From positions 7,806,425 to 7,870,424 of the forward strand of contig NZ_JAQNDM010000002.1 of assembly GCF_028368975.1 (NCBI RefSeq): 64,000 nt of DNA, given 5' to 3'. The first letter of the stretch is position 1. Each line of letters begins with the position of its first letter. Below, one piece after another: positions 1 to 10,548 of this stretch. This stretch comes from Stigmatella ashevillena (GTDB taxonomy: Bacteria; Myxococcota; Myxococcia; Myxococcales; Myxococcaceae). A program made the translations under genes and the position numbers. The notes below the pieces were generated by a model. The model saw nothing but the letters and a program-made list of their open reading frames with translations, made no database searches and was not told where the DNA came from.

Positions 1-2120
1 GGTTCGTTCCTTCGGGCACCGAGGTGAAGAAACTCTCGGACTCCGAGGCGGAGCTCGTGCGCCGCAACGACAAGGGCGACATGCTCGAGCGCACCGTGGC
101 CACCCGGGGGCCGGATGGCGCGGTGGCCTTGGACACGTCCAGCTATGAGGACGGCGTCAACCGGCGGGACCGGGTGGCGACGAAGGGAGATGGCAGCTCG
201 CGCGTCCAGCGCGCCGAGTGGGCGTCCGAGACGAACGAGGTGGCCCAGCCCAAGTCCTTTGAGGACATCGAGAAGGCGCGCGACCGCAACCTCACCTACT
301 CCAGCAATGACGTGCGCTACGAGGAAGGCCGGCTCAAGGTCGACGAGTACGCCCAGGCCGACGGGGGCATCAAGGGCAGCCGCACCAGCTTCTACGAGCA
401 GAAGGGCGACAAGGGGATCGACAACAAGCTGGACAAGCCCTTCGACTACAAGAAGCCGGTGGAGCGGACCGACACCTACTCGTACACCATTCCCGCCCCG
501 GGCGAGGATGGCTCGCAGGGCAATCCCCAGTACAACCGCACCCAGACGTTCTCCCAGGACGGTGTCCAGGCCACCTCCTACGTGGACCGTGATTTGGATG
601 GGCACACGAAGTACGCCGGCGAGGGTCCCCACAACCGCGAGGACGCGGACCGTGTGCGGGATGAGTACTCGAAGCACGGCGGCGAGGACTACGACGCCAA
701 TGAGGGGAAGCCGCCCAAGCGCTGGTTGATGGAGATCCAGAAGGGGCCTGACCAGATGCAGGCGCAGACCTTCATCGAGGGCACGCCCGCGGCCACCATC
801 AAGACGACCAAGAGCCGTGAGGGCAGCACGGTGCGCGAGAGCTACGAGGGGAAGACCTTCAAGCCCGACGCGAAGGACGCGGGAGACCTGGCCGACGTGA
901 AGGGCGAGTCCTCGCGTACCTATGCGCAGGACGGCTCCATCGAGAAGATGGACGCCACGAGCACCGAGGCGGACGGCTCTTCCATGGAGCAGCACTACAA
1001 CAGCACCCGCAAGGCCACCGACGCGGGGCTGGAGCTGAACGAGTCCCTGGAGACGAAGCGCACGAAGGATGGCAAGACGGACACGTCCCTGCGCGAGGAC
1101 ACCTCGCTGTTGTCCGGCAAGGGCGCGCAGCTCACCCACTCGCGCAACACCGTGACGGCCTCCGATGGGCGCCAGGCGGTGCACGAACTGGGCAAGGGCG
1201 GCGAGCGGATGACGCTCTCCGGCCCCGAGGGCCAGGATCCGCGCGACATCTCCGACCCGGAGGCGCTCAAGGATGATCCGGCCGGCAAGGACCTGCTGCT
1301 CCAGGCGGGCATCTCCACCTCCAGCACCGTCAGCTCCTACATGAACAATGGCGGGGCCAAGTCACTGGAGATGCTGGGCGAGCTGGGCAAGGACGCGCAC
1401 CGCCTGCCGTCACTGGCCTCCAAGGTGCTGGGCAACGACACGCTGCTCCAGGGGCTGGAAGGCGCGCGGGGCGGGGTGGCCGCCCTGGGCGGGGTGGCGG
1501 GCGCGGTGGCCGGTGGCATGGAACTCGCCGAGGGCATCCGCAAGAAGAACGTGCCGGAGATCTTCAAGGGCCTCTTCGACACCGGCATGGGCCTCACCAA
1601 CATGTACCAGGGGGGCAAGGCCTTCTTCGATGCCATCAAGGGCGTCACGGCCACGGCGAAGGACGCCACGGGCACCGTCGCCAAGGGCATGGGCAACTGG
1701 GCCAGCGTGCTGGGCAACACGAAGGTGGCCGGGGCGGTGACCTCCAGCGTGCTCAACTCCGTCAAGGGCATGGGCGGCCTGGGCAAGGTGGCCGGCGCCG
1801 CGGCGGAGATGGGGGCCAAGGGGCTCAGCGCGCTCAAGAGCATGGGCGGCTTCATGAACGTCGCCGGCGCGGCGGTGGGCACCGGCCTGGGCATCATGGA
1901 CATCGTCGGCGGCGCCAAGAGCAAGGACGGGGCGCAGATCGCCAAGGGGGCCATCGGGGTGGCGGGCAGCATCGGCGGCGCCATCGCGGCGGGCGCCATC
2001 GGCGGACCCCTGGGCATGGCCGTCGGTCTGGGCGTGGGCCTGCTGACCTTCGGCATCGGCAAGCTGATGGACCTCATCAGCGACAAGAAGCACAAGATCG
2101 CCGAGCTGCAGATTGGCTGA
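1..2120 (+). CDS. Large hydrophilic protein with C-terminal glycine-zipper region, 5' end outside window
   Basis: The frame is open to the window edge, so the true start lies upstream; a GTG at 24 is the first internal candidate and I do not favour it. About 705 residues are visible. The first ~430 are charged, Gly/Asp/Ser/Thr-rich and loosely repetitive (recurring ADG.S and SYEGK-like patterns), suggesting a beta-rich repeat surface. The last ~250 are Gly/Ala-rich with several hydrophobic stretches containing GxxxG-type patterns, ending in a short basic tail. This layout resembles surface or membrane-inserting effector proteins, but I recognise no family and assign no function. A GC-rich hairpin follows the stop. 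Confidence 0.75.
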   Translation, partial: FVPSGTEVKKLSDSEAELVRRNDKGDMLERTVATRGPDGAVALDTSSYEDGVNRRDRVATKGDGSSRVQRAEWASETNEVAQPKSFEDIEKARDRNLTYSSNDVRYEEGRLKVDEYAQADGGIKGSRTSFYEQKGDKGIDNKLDKPFDYKKPVERTDTYSYTIPAPGEDGSQGNPQYNRTQTFSQDGVQATSYVDRDLDGHTKYAGEGPHNREDADRVRDEYSKHGGEDYDANEGKPPKRWLMEIQKGPDQMQAQTFIEGTPAATIKTTKSREGSTVRESYEGKTFKPDAKDAGDLADVKGESSRTYAQDGSIEKMDATSTEADGSSMEQHYNSTRKATDAGLELNESLETKRTKDGKTDTSLREDTSLLSGKGAQLTHSRNTVTASDGRQAVHELGKGGERMTLSGPEGQDPRDISDPEALKDDPAGKDLLLQAGISTSSTVSSYMNNGGAKSLEMLGELGKDAHRLPSLASKVLGNDTLLQGLEGARGGVAALGGVAGAVAGGMELAEGIRKKNVPEIFKGLFDTGMGLTNMYQGGKAFFDAIKGVTATAKDATGTVAKGMGNWASVLGNTKVAGAVTSSVLNSVKGMGGLGKVAGAAAEMGAKGLSALKSMGGFMNVAGAAVGTGLGIMDIVGGAKSKDGAQIAKGAIGVAGSIGGAIAAGAIGGPLGMAVGLGVGLLTFGIGKLMDLISDKKHKIAELQIG

Positions 2121-2138
2121 GCGGCCTCAGGACGAGGT

Positions 2139-2165
2139 GGGAGGCCGCCGTGAGGCCTCCCCTTT
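2139..2165 (+). terminator. Rho-independent-type hairpin after the first gene
   Basis: GGGAGGCC and GGCCTCCC form a perfect 8-bp stem with a 7-base loop, followed by CTTTC. It starts 19 bases after the stop codon and lies between convergent genes, so it may serve both strands. Confidence 0.55.
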
Positions 2166-2173
2166 CGAACGCC

Positions 2174-2776
2174 TCACTTGCGTTGAAGGCTGAGGTACTG
2201 CTGCATCAGCTCCCGGGCCTCGCTGAGCTTGGCCTCGACGAAGCGGTCATCCTCGTCCGGCTCGGGAGGCGGGGCGGGCTTCTCGGCGCCCTTGCCCATG
2301 TCTTCCCCGAAGTCCACCGCGGCCGCCAGCAGGTTGCGCGCGGGGTTGTTGCCCAGCAGGCGGGCGAGCACCGTGGTCTCCACCTCGAGCCACTTCGCCG
2401 ACTGGCGCAGCACATCGAGGAACTCTCCCTCCAGGGTTTTGGAGGGGCGGCCCGGGGCGCTGAAGCACACGCGCGCGTAGCTGTTGTCCCGGTCCGCGTA
2501 GAGGCCCAGCACCCGGTCCCGGAAGTCCTGCGAGAGCGCCTGGACCACCTTGTCCAGGTGCTCCTCCAAGAGCGCGTCCTTGCCCTTGCGGCCGGCGGCC
2601 CCCTGTACCTCGGCGACATGCCAGCCCGCGTCGCTCAGCGCGCTGGCGGACTGCGACCACTTCACTTCAGGCGTGGGCTGACCTACTTCTTCGCACACCC
2701 GGCGCAACGTCTGGCGCAGAGCGGTGAGGTTACCTTCGACGTCAGAGAGGAAGAGGATGAGGCGCGGGTGGGACAA
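2174..2776 (-). CDS. Conserved-looking hypothetical protein, 200 aa
   Basis: Starts at TTG with a good Shine-Dalgarno (AGGAG about 7 bases upstream), which supports this start over later ones. It is a soluble, mostly helical acidic protein. The N-terminus (LILFLSDVEGNLTALRQTL) looks like a beta-strand followed by a helix, and the C-terminus has a Pro/Glu/Asp hinge before a final helix. There is no signal peptide, membrane segment or known motif. It is convergent with the preceding gene and upstream-adjacent to the carboxyltransferase gene on the same strand. I do not recognise the family. Confidence 0.7.
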   Translation of the reverse strand: MSHPRLILFLSDVEGNLTALRQTLRRVCEEVGQPTPEVKWSQSASALSDAGWHVAEVQGAAGRKGKDALLEEHLDKVVQALSQDFRDRVLGLYADRDNSYARVCFSAPGRPSKTLEGEFLDVLRQSAKWLEVETTVLARLLGNNPARNLLAAAVDFGEDMGKGAEKPAPPPEPDEDDRFVEAKLSEARELMQQYLSLQRK

Positions 2777-2875
2777 GCAAGTCTCCTATAAGTGAGCCTC
2801 TTTCAAAGGAAGAGCGGCGATTCATAATTTCCTGATCGCCACGCGCCTGCTTGCCCTCCTGGTGAGCTGCCTGCG

Positions 2876-4444
<1,569 letters not shown>

Positions 4445-4540
4445 GAGGCCGCCCTCTAGCACGATCAAGGGCGGAGCGGGGGGAACCGGTAGGGGGTCGG
4501 GCGTCCGGCGTCTGACGCTGGACGCCCGGGGGGCCGGGGA

Positions 4541-6685
4541 CTACTTGCCGACGCCCACCGCCGTCCAGCTTTCCGCGACCTTCTGGGCCTCGGTGGAGTT
4601 GGCGCCGTACAGGTCCGTGGCCGCCTTGAGGGTGGCCTCGCGCGCCTGGGCGAACGTGGTGTTCGGCGTCATGTAGTGGGCCAGGGCGCGGTAGTAGATC
4701 TTCAGGCCCTTCTCCATGCCGATGCCGTCCTTCACCTCGGCCTTGGACGTGCGGTTGGTGCCGCCGTTGGCCAACAGGTAGAAGGCGTTGTTGGCGATGC
4801 CGCTGGAGCCGTGCACCTCGGTCTGCTTCGGGTAGTTCTTGTAGTGGTCGACCGAGTAGCCGTCCTTCGTCGGGTCGTTCATGTAGCGCAGCGCGTCAGT
4901 GGAGTCTCCATTGGTCGGCGTCCACGCGTCCTCGCCCACGGCCCAGTCGAACTTGACGGCCTCGTTCTTCTGAGAGGCGTACCACTCCACGCCGGTGCCC
5001 ATGATGTCGCTGAAGGCCTCGTTCAGGCCGCCGGACTCGTTGCGGTAGAGCAGGCCCGCGGTGCGCTCGGTGAGGCCGTGGGTGATTTCGTGGCCGGCGA
5101 TGTCCAGGGTCGTCAACGGGCCGGCGTCCTTGCCGTTGCCGTCGCCGTAGTTCATCTGCTTGCCGTCCCAGTACGCGTTCACGAAGTCGGTGCCGATGTG
5201 GATGTTGGAGACGAGCTTCTCGCCCTTGCCATCCAGCGAGTCGCGGCCGAGGACGTTCTTGTACATGTCGTACGTCATCTGCGCGCCGTAGTGCGCGTCC
5301 ACGGCGGCCTTGTTGCGCGAGGGGTCTCCCGCCTCGCCCCAGACGTTGTTGTTGTCCTTGATGGCGACCGGGTTCTGCGCCTCGTCCTTGCCCTGCGCAT
5401 CCAGCGTCACCACGCCCTGGCCGCGCGTGCTGTCCTCCAGGCTGTAGGTGCCGTCCGCGTTCTGCTTGGCGGAGAGGTCCACCTTGCCGCTGTAGAGCGA
5501 GGTGTCATCCACGGTGCCACCGGCCGGGGGGTTCGGCAGCGGCTTGTCGATCTTGGGCGTGGCGCTCAGGCCCCAGCTCTTCAGGGTGCCCGTGTCGCCC
5601 GCGGCGGAGTCCTTCACGGTCAGCGTCCAGTCGCCCTTCGTCTTCTCCCCGGCGAACTCGCTCAGGTCGAACGAGCCCTTCAGGTCATCGGCACCGCCGC
5701 CCTTGCGGTCGCTCACCGTGGCCGTCTTGCCCGAGGGGCTGGTCAGCTGGACGGTCAGGTCGCCGCGGTACGAGTGGGCGATGTCCAGGTCCAGCTTCAG
5801 CGTGTCGATGGAGACGTCCTCGCCGAGGGTGATCTTCGAGGTGACGGACGCGTTGTCCTGGATGGCGGCGTTGGGGGTGGCGGTGCCCGTCACCGCGGTG
5901 GGCTCGGTGCGCGCGGCCTGGGGGCGCTCGATGCCGCCCAGCTGGTTGAAGGACTCGAAGAGCTTGCCGCTGTTCGCGTCGAGCAGGTAGTTCATCCGGC
6001 GCGGCTGCTCCTTGCCGCCGAGGTTGGCCAGTTCCACGCGGTAGGCCGACTGATACTCGCCCTTGGCATCCTGGTAGAGGACGCGCTCCACCTGGGGGGC
6101 CTGGTCCGCGGTGCCACCGAACTGCTTCTGCGCGATGGCCAGCGCGTCCTTCTCGGAGAGCTTGGGCTGCGTCGAGCCGAGCCCGGTGGGCAGCGAGGAC
6201 GTCTCACCGGTGAGGCCCGCGAACTTGCCGTCCGCATTCAGGTGGCCGATGACCTGCTCGCCGAAGACCTTCACGCCTTCGTGGGTGCGGTCCATGCGCA
6301 CGTGCGTCATGCCCAACTCGTCGCGCTCGATGGAGCGGGGGGTGAAGGCCTGGGAGGCATCGAACCGGGGCCCGATGAGGCTCGCGCCCGGGGGGCTCTT
6401 CTGCTGGGAGATGGCCGCCAGCGTGGACTGGACGGCGGCCTGGCCCTCGCGGCTGTTCAGGTTGACCGGGCCGGGGATCGGGGCCTGGTGCGCGGAGGCT
6501 CCCGTCAGCTCGGTGGGCGCGCGGCGGGCGGTAGTGAACGACGACTGATCCGAAGCGCCCGTGCGCGTGGCCGCGGCAGGGGTCTTGACCGTGTTGGGGG
6601 CGACCGTGTTGGCGGCAGGGGTGGTGGGGGTGGTGCGGGAAGCAGGGGTTGCGGGGGGCTGACCATCCAGGCGGCGAATGCTCAC
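4541..6685 (-). CDS. M4 (thermolysin-type) zinc metalloprotease with internal P domain
   Basis: 714 aa, GTG start. Order: Thr/Ala/Pro-rich N-terminus (1-70) without a recognisable Sec signal, FTP/PepSY-type propeptide (~80-250), a P/Homo-B-type jelly-roll (~272-378, with SITLGEDVSIDTLKLDLDI-like start and DWTLTVKDSAAGDTGTLKSW end), then the M4 catalytic domain (~395-714). Zinc ligands are H532-E-I-T-H536 and E556 in GGLNEAFSD, the correct 20-residue spacing. The catalytic-site HGSSGIANNAFYLL is present, so it should be active. P domains normally sit after the protease domain; here one sits before it. With no signal peptide, export may use another route or the start is wrong. Probable extracellular protein degradation. 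Confidence 0.93.
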   Translation of the reverse strand: MSIRRLDGQPPATPASRTTPTTPAANTVAPNTVKTPAAATRTGASDQSSFTTARRAPTELTGASAHQAPIPGPVNLNSREGQAAVQSTLAAISQQKSPPGASLIGPRFDASQAFTPRSIERDELGMTHVRMDRTHEGVKVFGEQVIGHLNADGKFAGLTGETSSLPTGLGSTQPKLSEKDALAIAQKQFGGTADQAPQVERVLYQDAKGEYQSAYRVELANLGGKEQPRRMNYLLDANSGKLFESFNQLGGIERPQAARTEPTAVTGTATPNAAIQDNASVTSKITLGEDVSIDTLKLDLDIAHSYRGDLTVQLTSPSGKTATVSDRKGGGADDLKGSFDLSEFAGEKTKGDWTLTVKDSAAGDTGTLKSWGLSATPKIDKPLPNPPAGGTVDDTSLYSGKVDLSAKQNADGTYSLEDSTRGQGVVTLDAQGKDEAQNPVAIKDNNNVWGEAGDPSRNKAAVDAHYGAQMTYDMYKNVLGRDSLDGKGEKLVSNIHIGTDFVNAYWDGKQMNYGDGNGKDAGPLTTLDIAGHEITHGLTERTAGLLYRNESGGLNEAFSDIMGTGVEWYASQKNEAVKFDWAVGEDAWTPTNGDSTDALRYMNDPTKDGYSVDHYKNYPKQTEVHGSSGIANNAFYLLANGGTNRTSKAEVKDGIGMEKGLKIYYRALAHYMTPNTTFAQAREATLKAATDLYGANSTEAQKVAESWTAVGVGK

Positions 6686-6982
6686 GGGGGGCCTCGGTGA
6701 TTAATGGGGGAGGAGATACATGTATTATCGTCGTGGGGGTAAAGGTGTTGCTTCGTAGGATTAAATAGGTGGAGGTAGGTGTGAGACTCCTGTTGTCTCA
6801 CTCTGTGCGAAAGAGGAGACGCTGGTTTTCGGCGCCGGGGTAGGAGTCGATTGAAGGGCCCCTGGAAATTTCCAGTAGCGTACTCCACCCCCGCACGAGA
6901 ACTCCAGGGAGCCGCCCAGGGGACGAAACATTTGTTTCAGACACACCGGCGGTGTGAGGAGACCGTCGCCGCCCTGGCGGAC
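6686..6982. promoter_or_regulatory. 297-bp intergenic region with several dyads; promoter of the M4 protease
   Basis: No gene. It is AT-richer than its surroundings and carries a perfect 10-bp palindrome ATACATGTAT (6716-6725), a perfect 14-bp palindrome CTGGAAATTTCCAG (6862-6875), a GAAACA-TT-TGTTTC dyad (6925-6938), and a CACACC-GGC-GGTGTG hairpin (6942-6956). The last is likely the terminator of the downstream-ending minus-strand gene. The others lie upstream of the M4 protease and are operator candidates. I cannot place a -35/-10 with confidence. Confidence 0.5.
6942..6956 (-). terminator. Short GC hairpin after the 463-aa exported protein gene
   Basis: CACACC and GGTGTG pair across a 3-base loop, 27 bases beyond the stop codon on the minus strand. 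It is followed by TCTGAAAC rather than a T-run, so termination efficiency is uncertain. Confidence 0.4.
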
Positions 6983-8374
6983 CTATGGAGGCCCAGCGCC
7001 CTCGGACAGAGGGGGCAGGGTCCAGGTGAGGGAGAAGCGGTGGGTGTCTCCGGGCGCGCTGTCGAGCCACCCGGTGATGCGCTCGCTGCTGGCGAGCAGG
7101 GGGCCCAACTCCGAGCTCATGGCGAAGATGGCGGCGAACTGCTGATCGGACACGATGTCCATCAGGGACACTTGGGAGAGCGCTGCCGCCACGCGCTTCG
7201 GATCCACCGTGAAGTCCACCGCGCGGGGCAGCTTCGCGCCCTGGGCGGGCAGGGAGGCGAGCAGGCCCTGCACCACGGTCTCGTCGTTGCCGAGCACGAG
7301 CTGCGGGCCCTTCTGGCGGATGAAGACGGTGCCCCCCTTGAGCGTCAGCGCGTAGCCATCCGCCAAGGTCTGGGCTCCGGGGAAGCTGGCCAGGGGGGCG
7401 AGCGCGGACTTCACCGCCGCCGCATCCTTCACCTCGGCGGCCAGCGCCTGACGCGGTGCGAAGAAGCGCCCCTCGGGGGTGCGCAGCGAGGACTTCACCT
7501 TCACACTGTCCACGTGCATCAGCACCTGTCCGGTGAGCTGCGGGGTGAGGGCCCTCGTTATCGCCTCCACCTTGTCGGGTGGGCACGCCGTGCAGAGCTG
7601 CTGGATGCTGCCGCGCACCGAGCCCACGGCCTGGGACAGCCCCGCGGGCGCCACCTGGGCCCGGGAGAAGAGGAGCCCCTCAGGTTTCATCCCGCCGTAG
7701 GGGCTGCTCCCGGCGGCCTTGAAGGGCGGCAGGGGCAGCTTGGCGGCCGTGCCTTCGGCTTGAAGCCCATTGGGTGTTCCATCCAGGCCCACCCGGTGGG
7801 CTCCCTGGAGGATGAAGACCACACCGGGCAGCTTGCCCAGCCGAGCATCCGGGATGGGGGCCTTGCCCATCAGCTTCACGGTGGCCTTGAGCAGATCCTC
7901 GTCATCATAGAGTGAGGCGAAGGCGCACGCCTCCTGGCCCTTGAGGACGTAGCCCGCACGGCCTGGGCCGCGAGGAGCGATCACCGTCGTCATCCCCTGG
8001 GCCGTGGCGGTCTTCAGCGCGCCTTCGGCCTTCAGGGCCTCTTCGGCCCGGGCCTGGAAGCGCTTGGGGTCGGCGAGCCGGGTGCAGGACACCTTGCCCC
8101 GGCGGATGAAGGAGATGGTGGCCGCGCCCGCCGGATCCATGCCCACGGAGGTGAGTGTCTCGGCGCGCGAGGGGTCCACGACGAGGAAGGGGTGAAGCTC
8201 GGCGTTCCAGTTGGCGGGCCGCATCATGACCGACTGGGTGCCAGCGCGGGCCATGAAGCCATAGAGGCCCTGGAGTGCATCCAGGCGGGGAATGTGGACA
8301 ATGGGGTCCGCGCCGGGGACGGCACGAGGGGCGGGGGCCGCGGCAAGCGCGGTGGCCAGGAGGAACGAGAGCAT
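6983..8374 (-). CDS. Exported hypothetical protein, 463 aa
   Basis: I start at the ATG giving MLSFLLATALAAAPAPRAVPG, a compact Sec signal peptide with cleavage near AAA-AP; the frame is open for 100 codons further upstream but that part overlaps the divergent kinase gene. The mature protein alternates beta-rich segments and Ala/Leu helices and contains a C-x2-C pair (QLCTACPPDK). The repeated layout resembles periplasmic DUF3352-like proteins, a weak impression only. It is divergent from the ROK kinase with ~84 bp between them. Confidence 0.75.
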   Translation of the reverse strand: MLSFLLATALAAAPAPRAVPGADPIVHIPRLDALQGLYGFMARAGTQSVMMRPANWNAELHPFLVVDPSRAETLTSVGMDPAGAATISFIRRGKVSCTRLADPKRFQARAEEALKAEGALKTATAQGMTTVIAPRGPGRAGYVLKGQEACAFASLYDDEDLLKATVKLMGKAPIPDARLGKLPGVVFILQGAHRVGLDGTPNGLQAEGTAAKLPLPPFKAAGSSPYGGMKPEGLLFSRAQVAPAGLSQAVGSVRGSIQQLCTACPPDKVEAITRALTPQLTGQVLMHVDSVKVKSSLRTPEGRFFAPRQALAAEVKDAAAVKSALAPLASFPGAQTLADGYALTLKGGTVFIRQKGPQLVLGNDETVVQGLLASLPAQGAKLPRAVDFTVDPKRVAAALSQVSLMDIVSDQQFAAIFAMSSELGPLLASSERITGWLDSAPGDTHRFSLTWTLPPLSEGAGPP

Positions 8375-8458
8375 GAGGCGGCAGACAGCAGCCGGTCTCC
8401 TATACCCTGTCAAGCCAGACCGCTTTCGCTTTGGGGCGGGTTCGGGCAGGAAGACGCG

Positions 8459-9388
8459 ATGACGACACTGGTGGGTGGTATCGAGGCAGGGGGAACCAAG
8501 TTTGTCTGCGTGGTGGGCACTGGCCCGGAGGACATCCGCGCCCAGGTGCGCATCCCCACCACGACGCCGGAGGCCACGCTGGGAGAGGCCCTGGCGTTCT
8601 TCCAGCAGCAGACCCGGCAGGTGGGCCCGATGGCGGCCCTTGGCATCGCCTCCTTCGGCCCGTTGGATCTGCACCCGGGCTCACCGTCTCATGGGTTCAT
8701 CACCTCCACGGCCAAGCCGGGCTGGAGGAACGTCGATGTGGCGGGGCCGTTCCGGCGGGCGCTGGGCATTCCGGTGGCCTTCGACACGGACGTGAACGGC
8801 GCGGCCCTGGGCGAGGGGCGCTGGGGCGCGGCCAAGGGGCTGAGCACGTTCGTCTACCTGACGGTCGGCACGGGCATCGGCGGGGGCGGGGTCATCAACC
8901 ATCAGATGATGCATGGCCTGATTCATCCGGAGATGGGTCACATCTGGGTGCCGCGCAGTCCGAAGGAGGAGCCCTCCTTCCAAGGAGTCTGCCCGTACCA
9001 TGGGGGGTGTTTCGAGGGGTTGGCCTCGGGGCCCGCGCTGCATCGCCGCTGGGGCGGACAGGCCGAAGCGCTTCCGGAGAATCACCCCGCCTGGGAGCTG
9101 GAGGCGCACTACATCTCGCTGGCGCTGTCCAACTTCATCGCCACGCTCTCCCCGCAGCGGATCATCCTGGGCGGCGGGGTGATGGAGCAGCGGCACCTCT
9201 ATCCGATGGTGCGTGACGAGGTGCGCCGGTTGCTCAATGGCTACATCCACTCCGCCGACATCCTGGAGCGCATGGACGCGTACATCGTCCCGCCTGCCCT
9301 GGGAGGGCTCTCCGGAGCTGCGGGCGCCCTGGCCCTGGCCCTGGGCCGGGTCCTGACGGACAGGCCCTTGCTGGAAAAGACGGGCTGA
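8459..9388 (+). CDS. ROK-family sugar kinase (fructokinase-like)
   Basis: 309 aa from the ATG at 8459, the start that gives the family N-terminus MTTLVGGIEAGGTKFVC (phosphate-binding DxGGTK-type loop). Further marks: GIASFGPLDL, catalytic Asp in FDTDVNGAALGE, VGTGIGGGGVIN (second phosphate loop), HPEMGHIWV, and the ROK zinc site CPYHGGCFEGLASGPA. ILGGGVM lies near the C-terminus. The GIEAGGTK start and PFDTDVN arrangement match bacterial ROK fructokinases, which phosphorylate fructose (some also mannose) with ATP in the cytoplasm. No PTS or sugar transporter gene is nearby. Confidence 0.9.
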   Translation: MTTLVGGIEAGGTKFVCVVGTGPEDIRAQVRIPTTTPEATLGEALAFFQQQTRQVGPMAALGIASFGPLDLHPGSPSHGFITSTAKPGWRNVDVAGPFRRALGIPVAFDTDVNGAALGEGRWGAAKGLSTFVYLTVGTGIGGGGVINHQMMHGLIHPEMGHIWVPRSPKEEPSFQGVCPYHGGCFEGLASGPALHRRWGGQAEALPENHPAWELEAHYISLALSNFIATLSPQRIILGGGVMEQRHLYPMVRDEVRRLLNGYIHSADILERMDAYIVPPALGGLSGAAGALALALGRVLTDRPLLEKTG

Positions 9389-9500
9389 TTTCCTTCCCGC
9401 CAACATCTGCAGAGCCGTCCAGGGCAAGGTGGCTCAAGATAACTCCGCACGAAGGGCGGGAGAGCCACTAAACCGGGGCAGGCTCACACCTCGACTCTGG

Positions 9501-10043
9501 CTATGGCTTCTGAGGGGCGTCTGGTTCCCCATCGCTTTTTGAGTTCCAGGAAGTGAGTTCCGCACGGAGCTTCACGCGCGCGGCGTTCTTCACGTCCACG
9601 GCGTGGTAGATGAGTTCGGCCTCGAAGCACGAGGGACCCGGTTGACCCGTCGCCTGCTCGTCGAAAAGCGGGATACGCACGTCCTTCCCAAACCAAAAGC
9701 CGGGTTCGAGCGTCAGGATGTCTTCCTGACGTTGTTTCGGAGCGTAGACATCCATGATGATGTACGCGAGCTGCTGCCCCGTGGTGCAGTCTACGAGCGT
9801 GTCCACGAGCAGATCCGCCGTGCTGATGAAGCGCTTGTCGATGCGAAGTGCGGTGCCTACCGGGCTGATGAGAAATCGCCCATATAAGGCGTTGCCGTCG
9901 TACGAGACGTTTTCCACGGCCAATCGTGCTCGCGCGAAGGTTGCCGTTGGAGGTGGAGTACCAGGGGACAAGAAGGGAAGACCGTTGCATGCTACCAGAG
10001 GCAGAAGCACTGCGGGTACCCAAGCCCATCCGCTTATTCGCAT
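9501..10043 (-). CDS. Lipoprotein of unknown function, 180 aa
   Basis: The N-terminus has a hydrophobic stretch ending in LVAC-N, a good lipobox with Cys19. The mature part is beta-rich (VENVSYDGNALYGRFLISPVG) with a second cysteine pair that could form a disulfide. It overlaps the upstream metzincin-like gene by 10 bp, so the two are translated together and probably act together at the cell envelope. No family recognised. The lipoprotein call is well supported; the function is unknown. Confidence 0.75.
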   Translation of the reverse strand: MRISGWAWVPAVLLPLVACNGLPFLSPGTPPPTATFARARLAVENVSYDGNALYGRFLISPVGTALRIDKRFISTADLLVDTLVDCTTGQQLAYIIMDVYAPKQRQEDILTLEPGFWFGKDVRIPLFDEQATGQPGPSCFEAELIYHAVDVKNAARVKLRAELTSWNSKSDGEPDAPQKP

Positions 10044-10522
10044 GACAGCTTCCCATCGTCAGCAGGCACTCCGTACCCCTGCCCATGACTCCATCCGCAG
10101 GCATGTGCCAGCTCATGCGCCATGGCCTTGGCTCGGCAATCGCGTGGTGCGGGTTCCTCGCACCAATTGATCTCGGTTGAAGGGTTGTTACAAGAGGTGG
10201 GCCGGTTGGAAAATCGGATCACATAACCGAGGGAAATGAGCCCTTCGGACGCGTTGTTGTTCTCGCGGCAATTCTTTTGAATGGCTTCGCTCTGGCAGTT
10301 GATCTTGACCCCGGAGCATTGCAGTTCGACGCATTGTCTCAGGCAATCATGAGCGATGGTTTGTGCTGCTGCCTGGCACTCTTCAAGGGTCGGCAACTCG
10401 CGGCAGGAGGAGTGCATCGGGGTTCCGGGATGAGCGCATCCTCCCGACGCGTTCATCAATCCAAGCGACCATGCGAGGCCTATGACGGTTAGCTTCTTTC
10501 CGCGCAAGGTGACGCGTCGCAT
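10034..10522 (-). CDS. Small Cys-rich exported protein with metzincin-type zinc motif
   Basis: 162 aa with a basic N-terminus and hydrophobic segment ending in NASGGC (Cys29; signal peptide, possibly lipobox). The striking feature is H136-E-L-A-H140-A-C-G143-W-S-H146, exactly HExxHxxGxxH, the three-histidine zinc motif of metzincin peptidases. There are 13 cysteines in 162 residues, pointing to a disulfide-stabilised extracytoplasmic fold. It is far shorter than normal metzincin catalytic domains, and only 16 residues follow the motif, so there is no room for a usual Met-turn domain. It is coupled to the lipoprotein gene downstream. Peptidase activity is an inference from the motif alone. Confidence 0.75.
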   Translation of the reverse strand: MRRVTLRGKKLTVIGLAWSLGLMNASGGCAHPGTPMHSSCRELPTLEECQAAAQTIAHDCLRQCVELQCSGVKINCQSEAIQKNCRENNNASEGLISLGYVIRFSNRPTSCNNPSTEINWCEEPAPRDCRAKAMAHELAHACGWSHGQGYGVPADDGKLSCE

Positions 10523-10548
10523 GAGGGGCGAGTCTCTCCCGGCGAACG

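Noticed and set aside
4676-6700. Long plus-strand frame opposite the M4 protease
   Set aside because: High third-position GC produces such frames opposite most genes here; the translation has no family pattern while the minus strand has a complete M4 zinc site.
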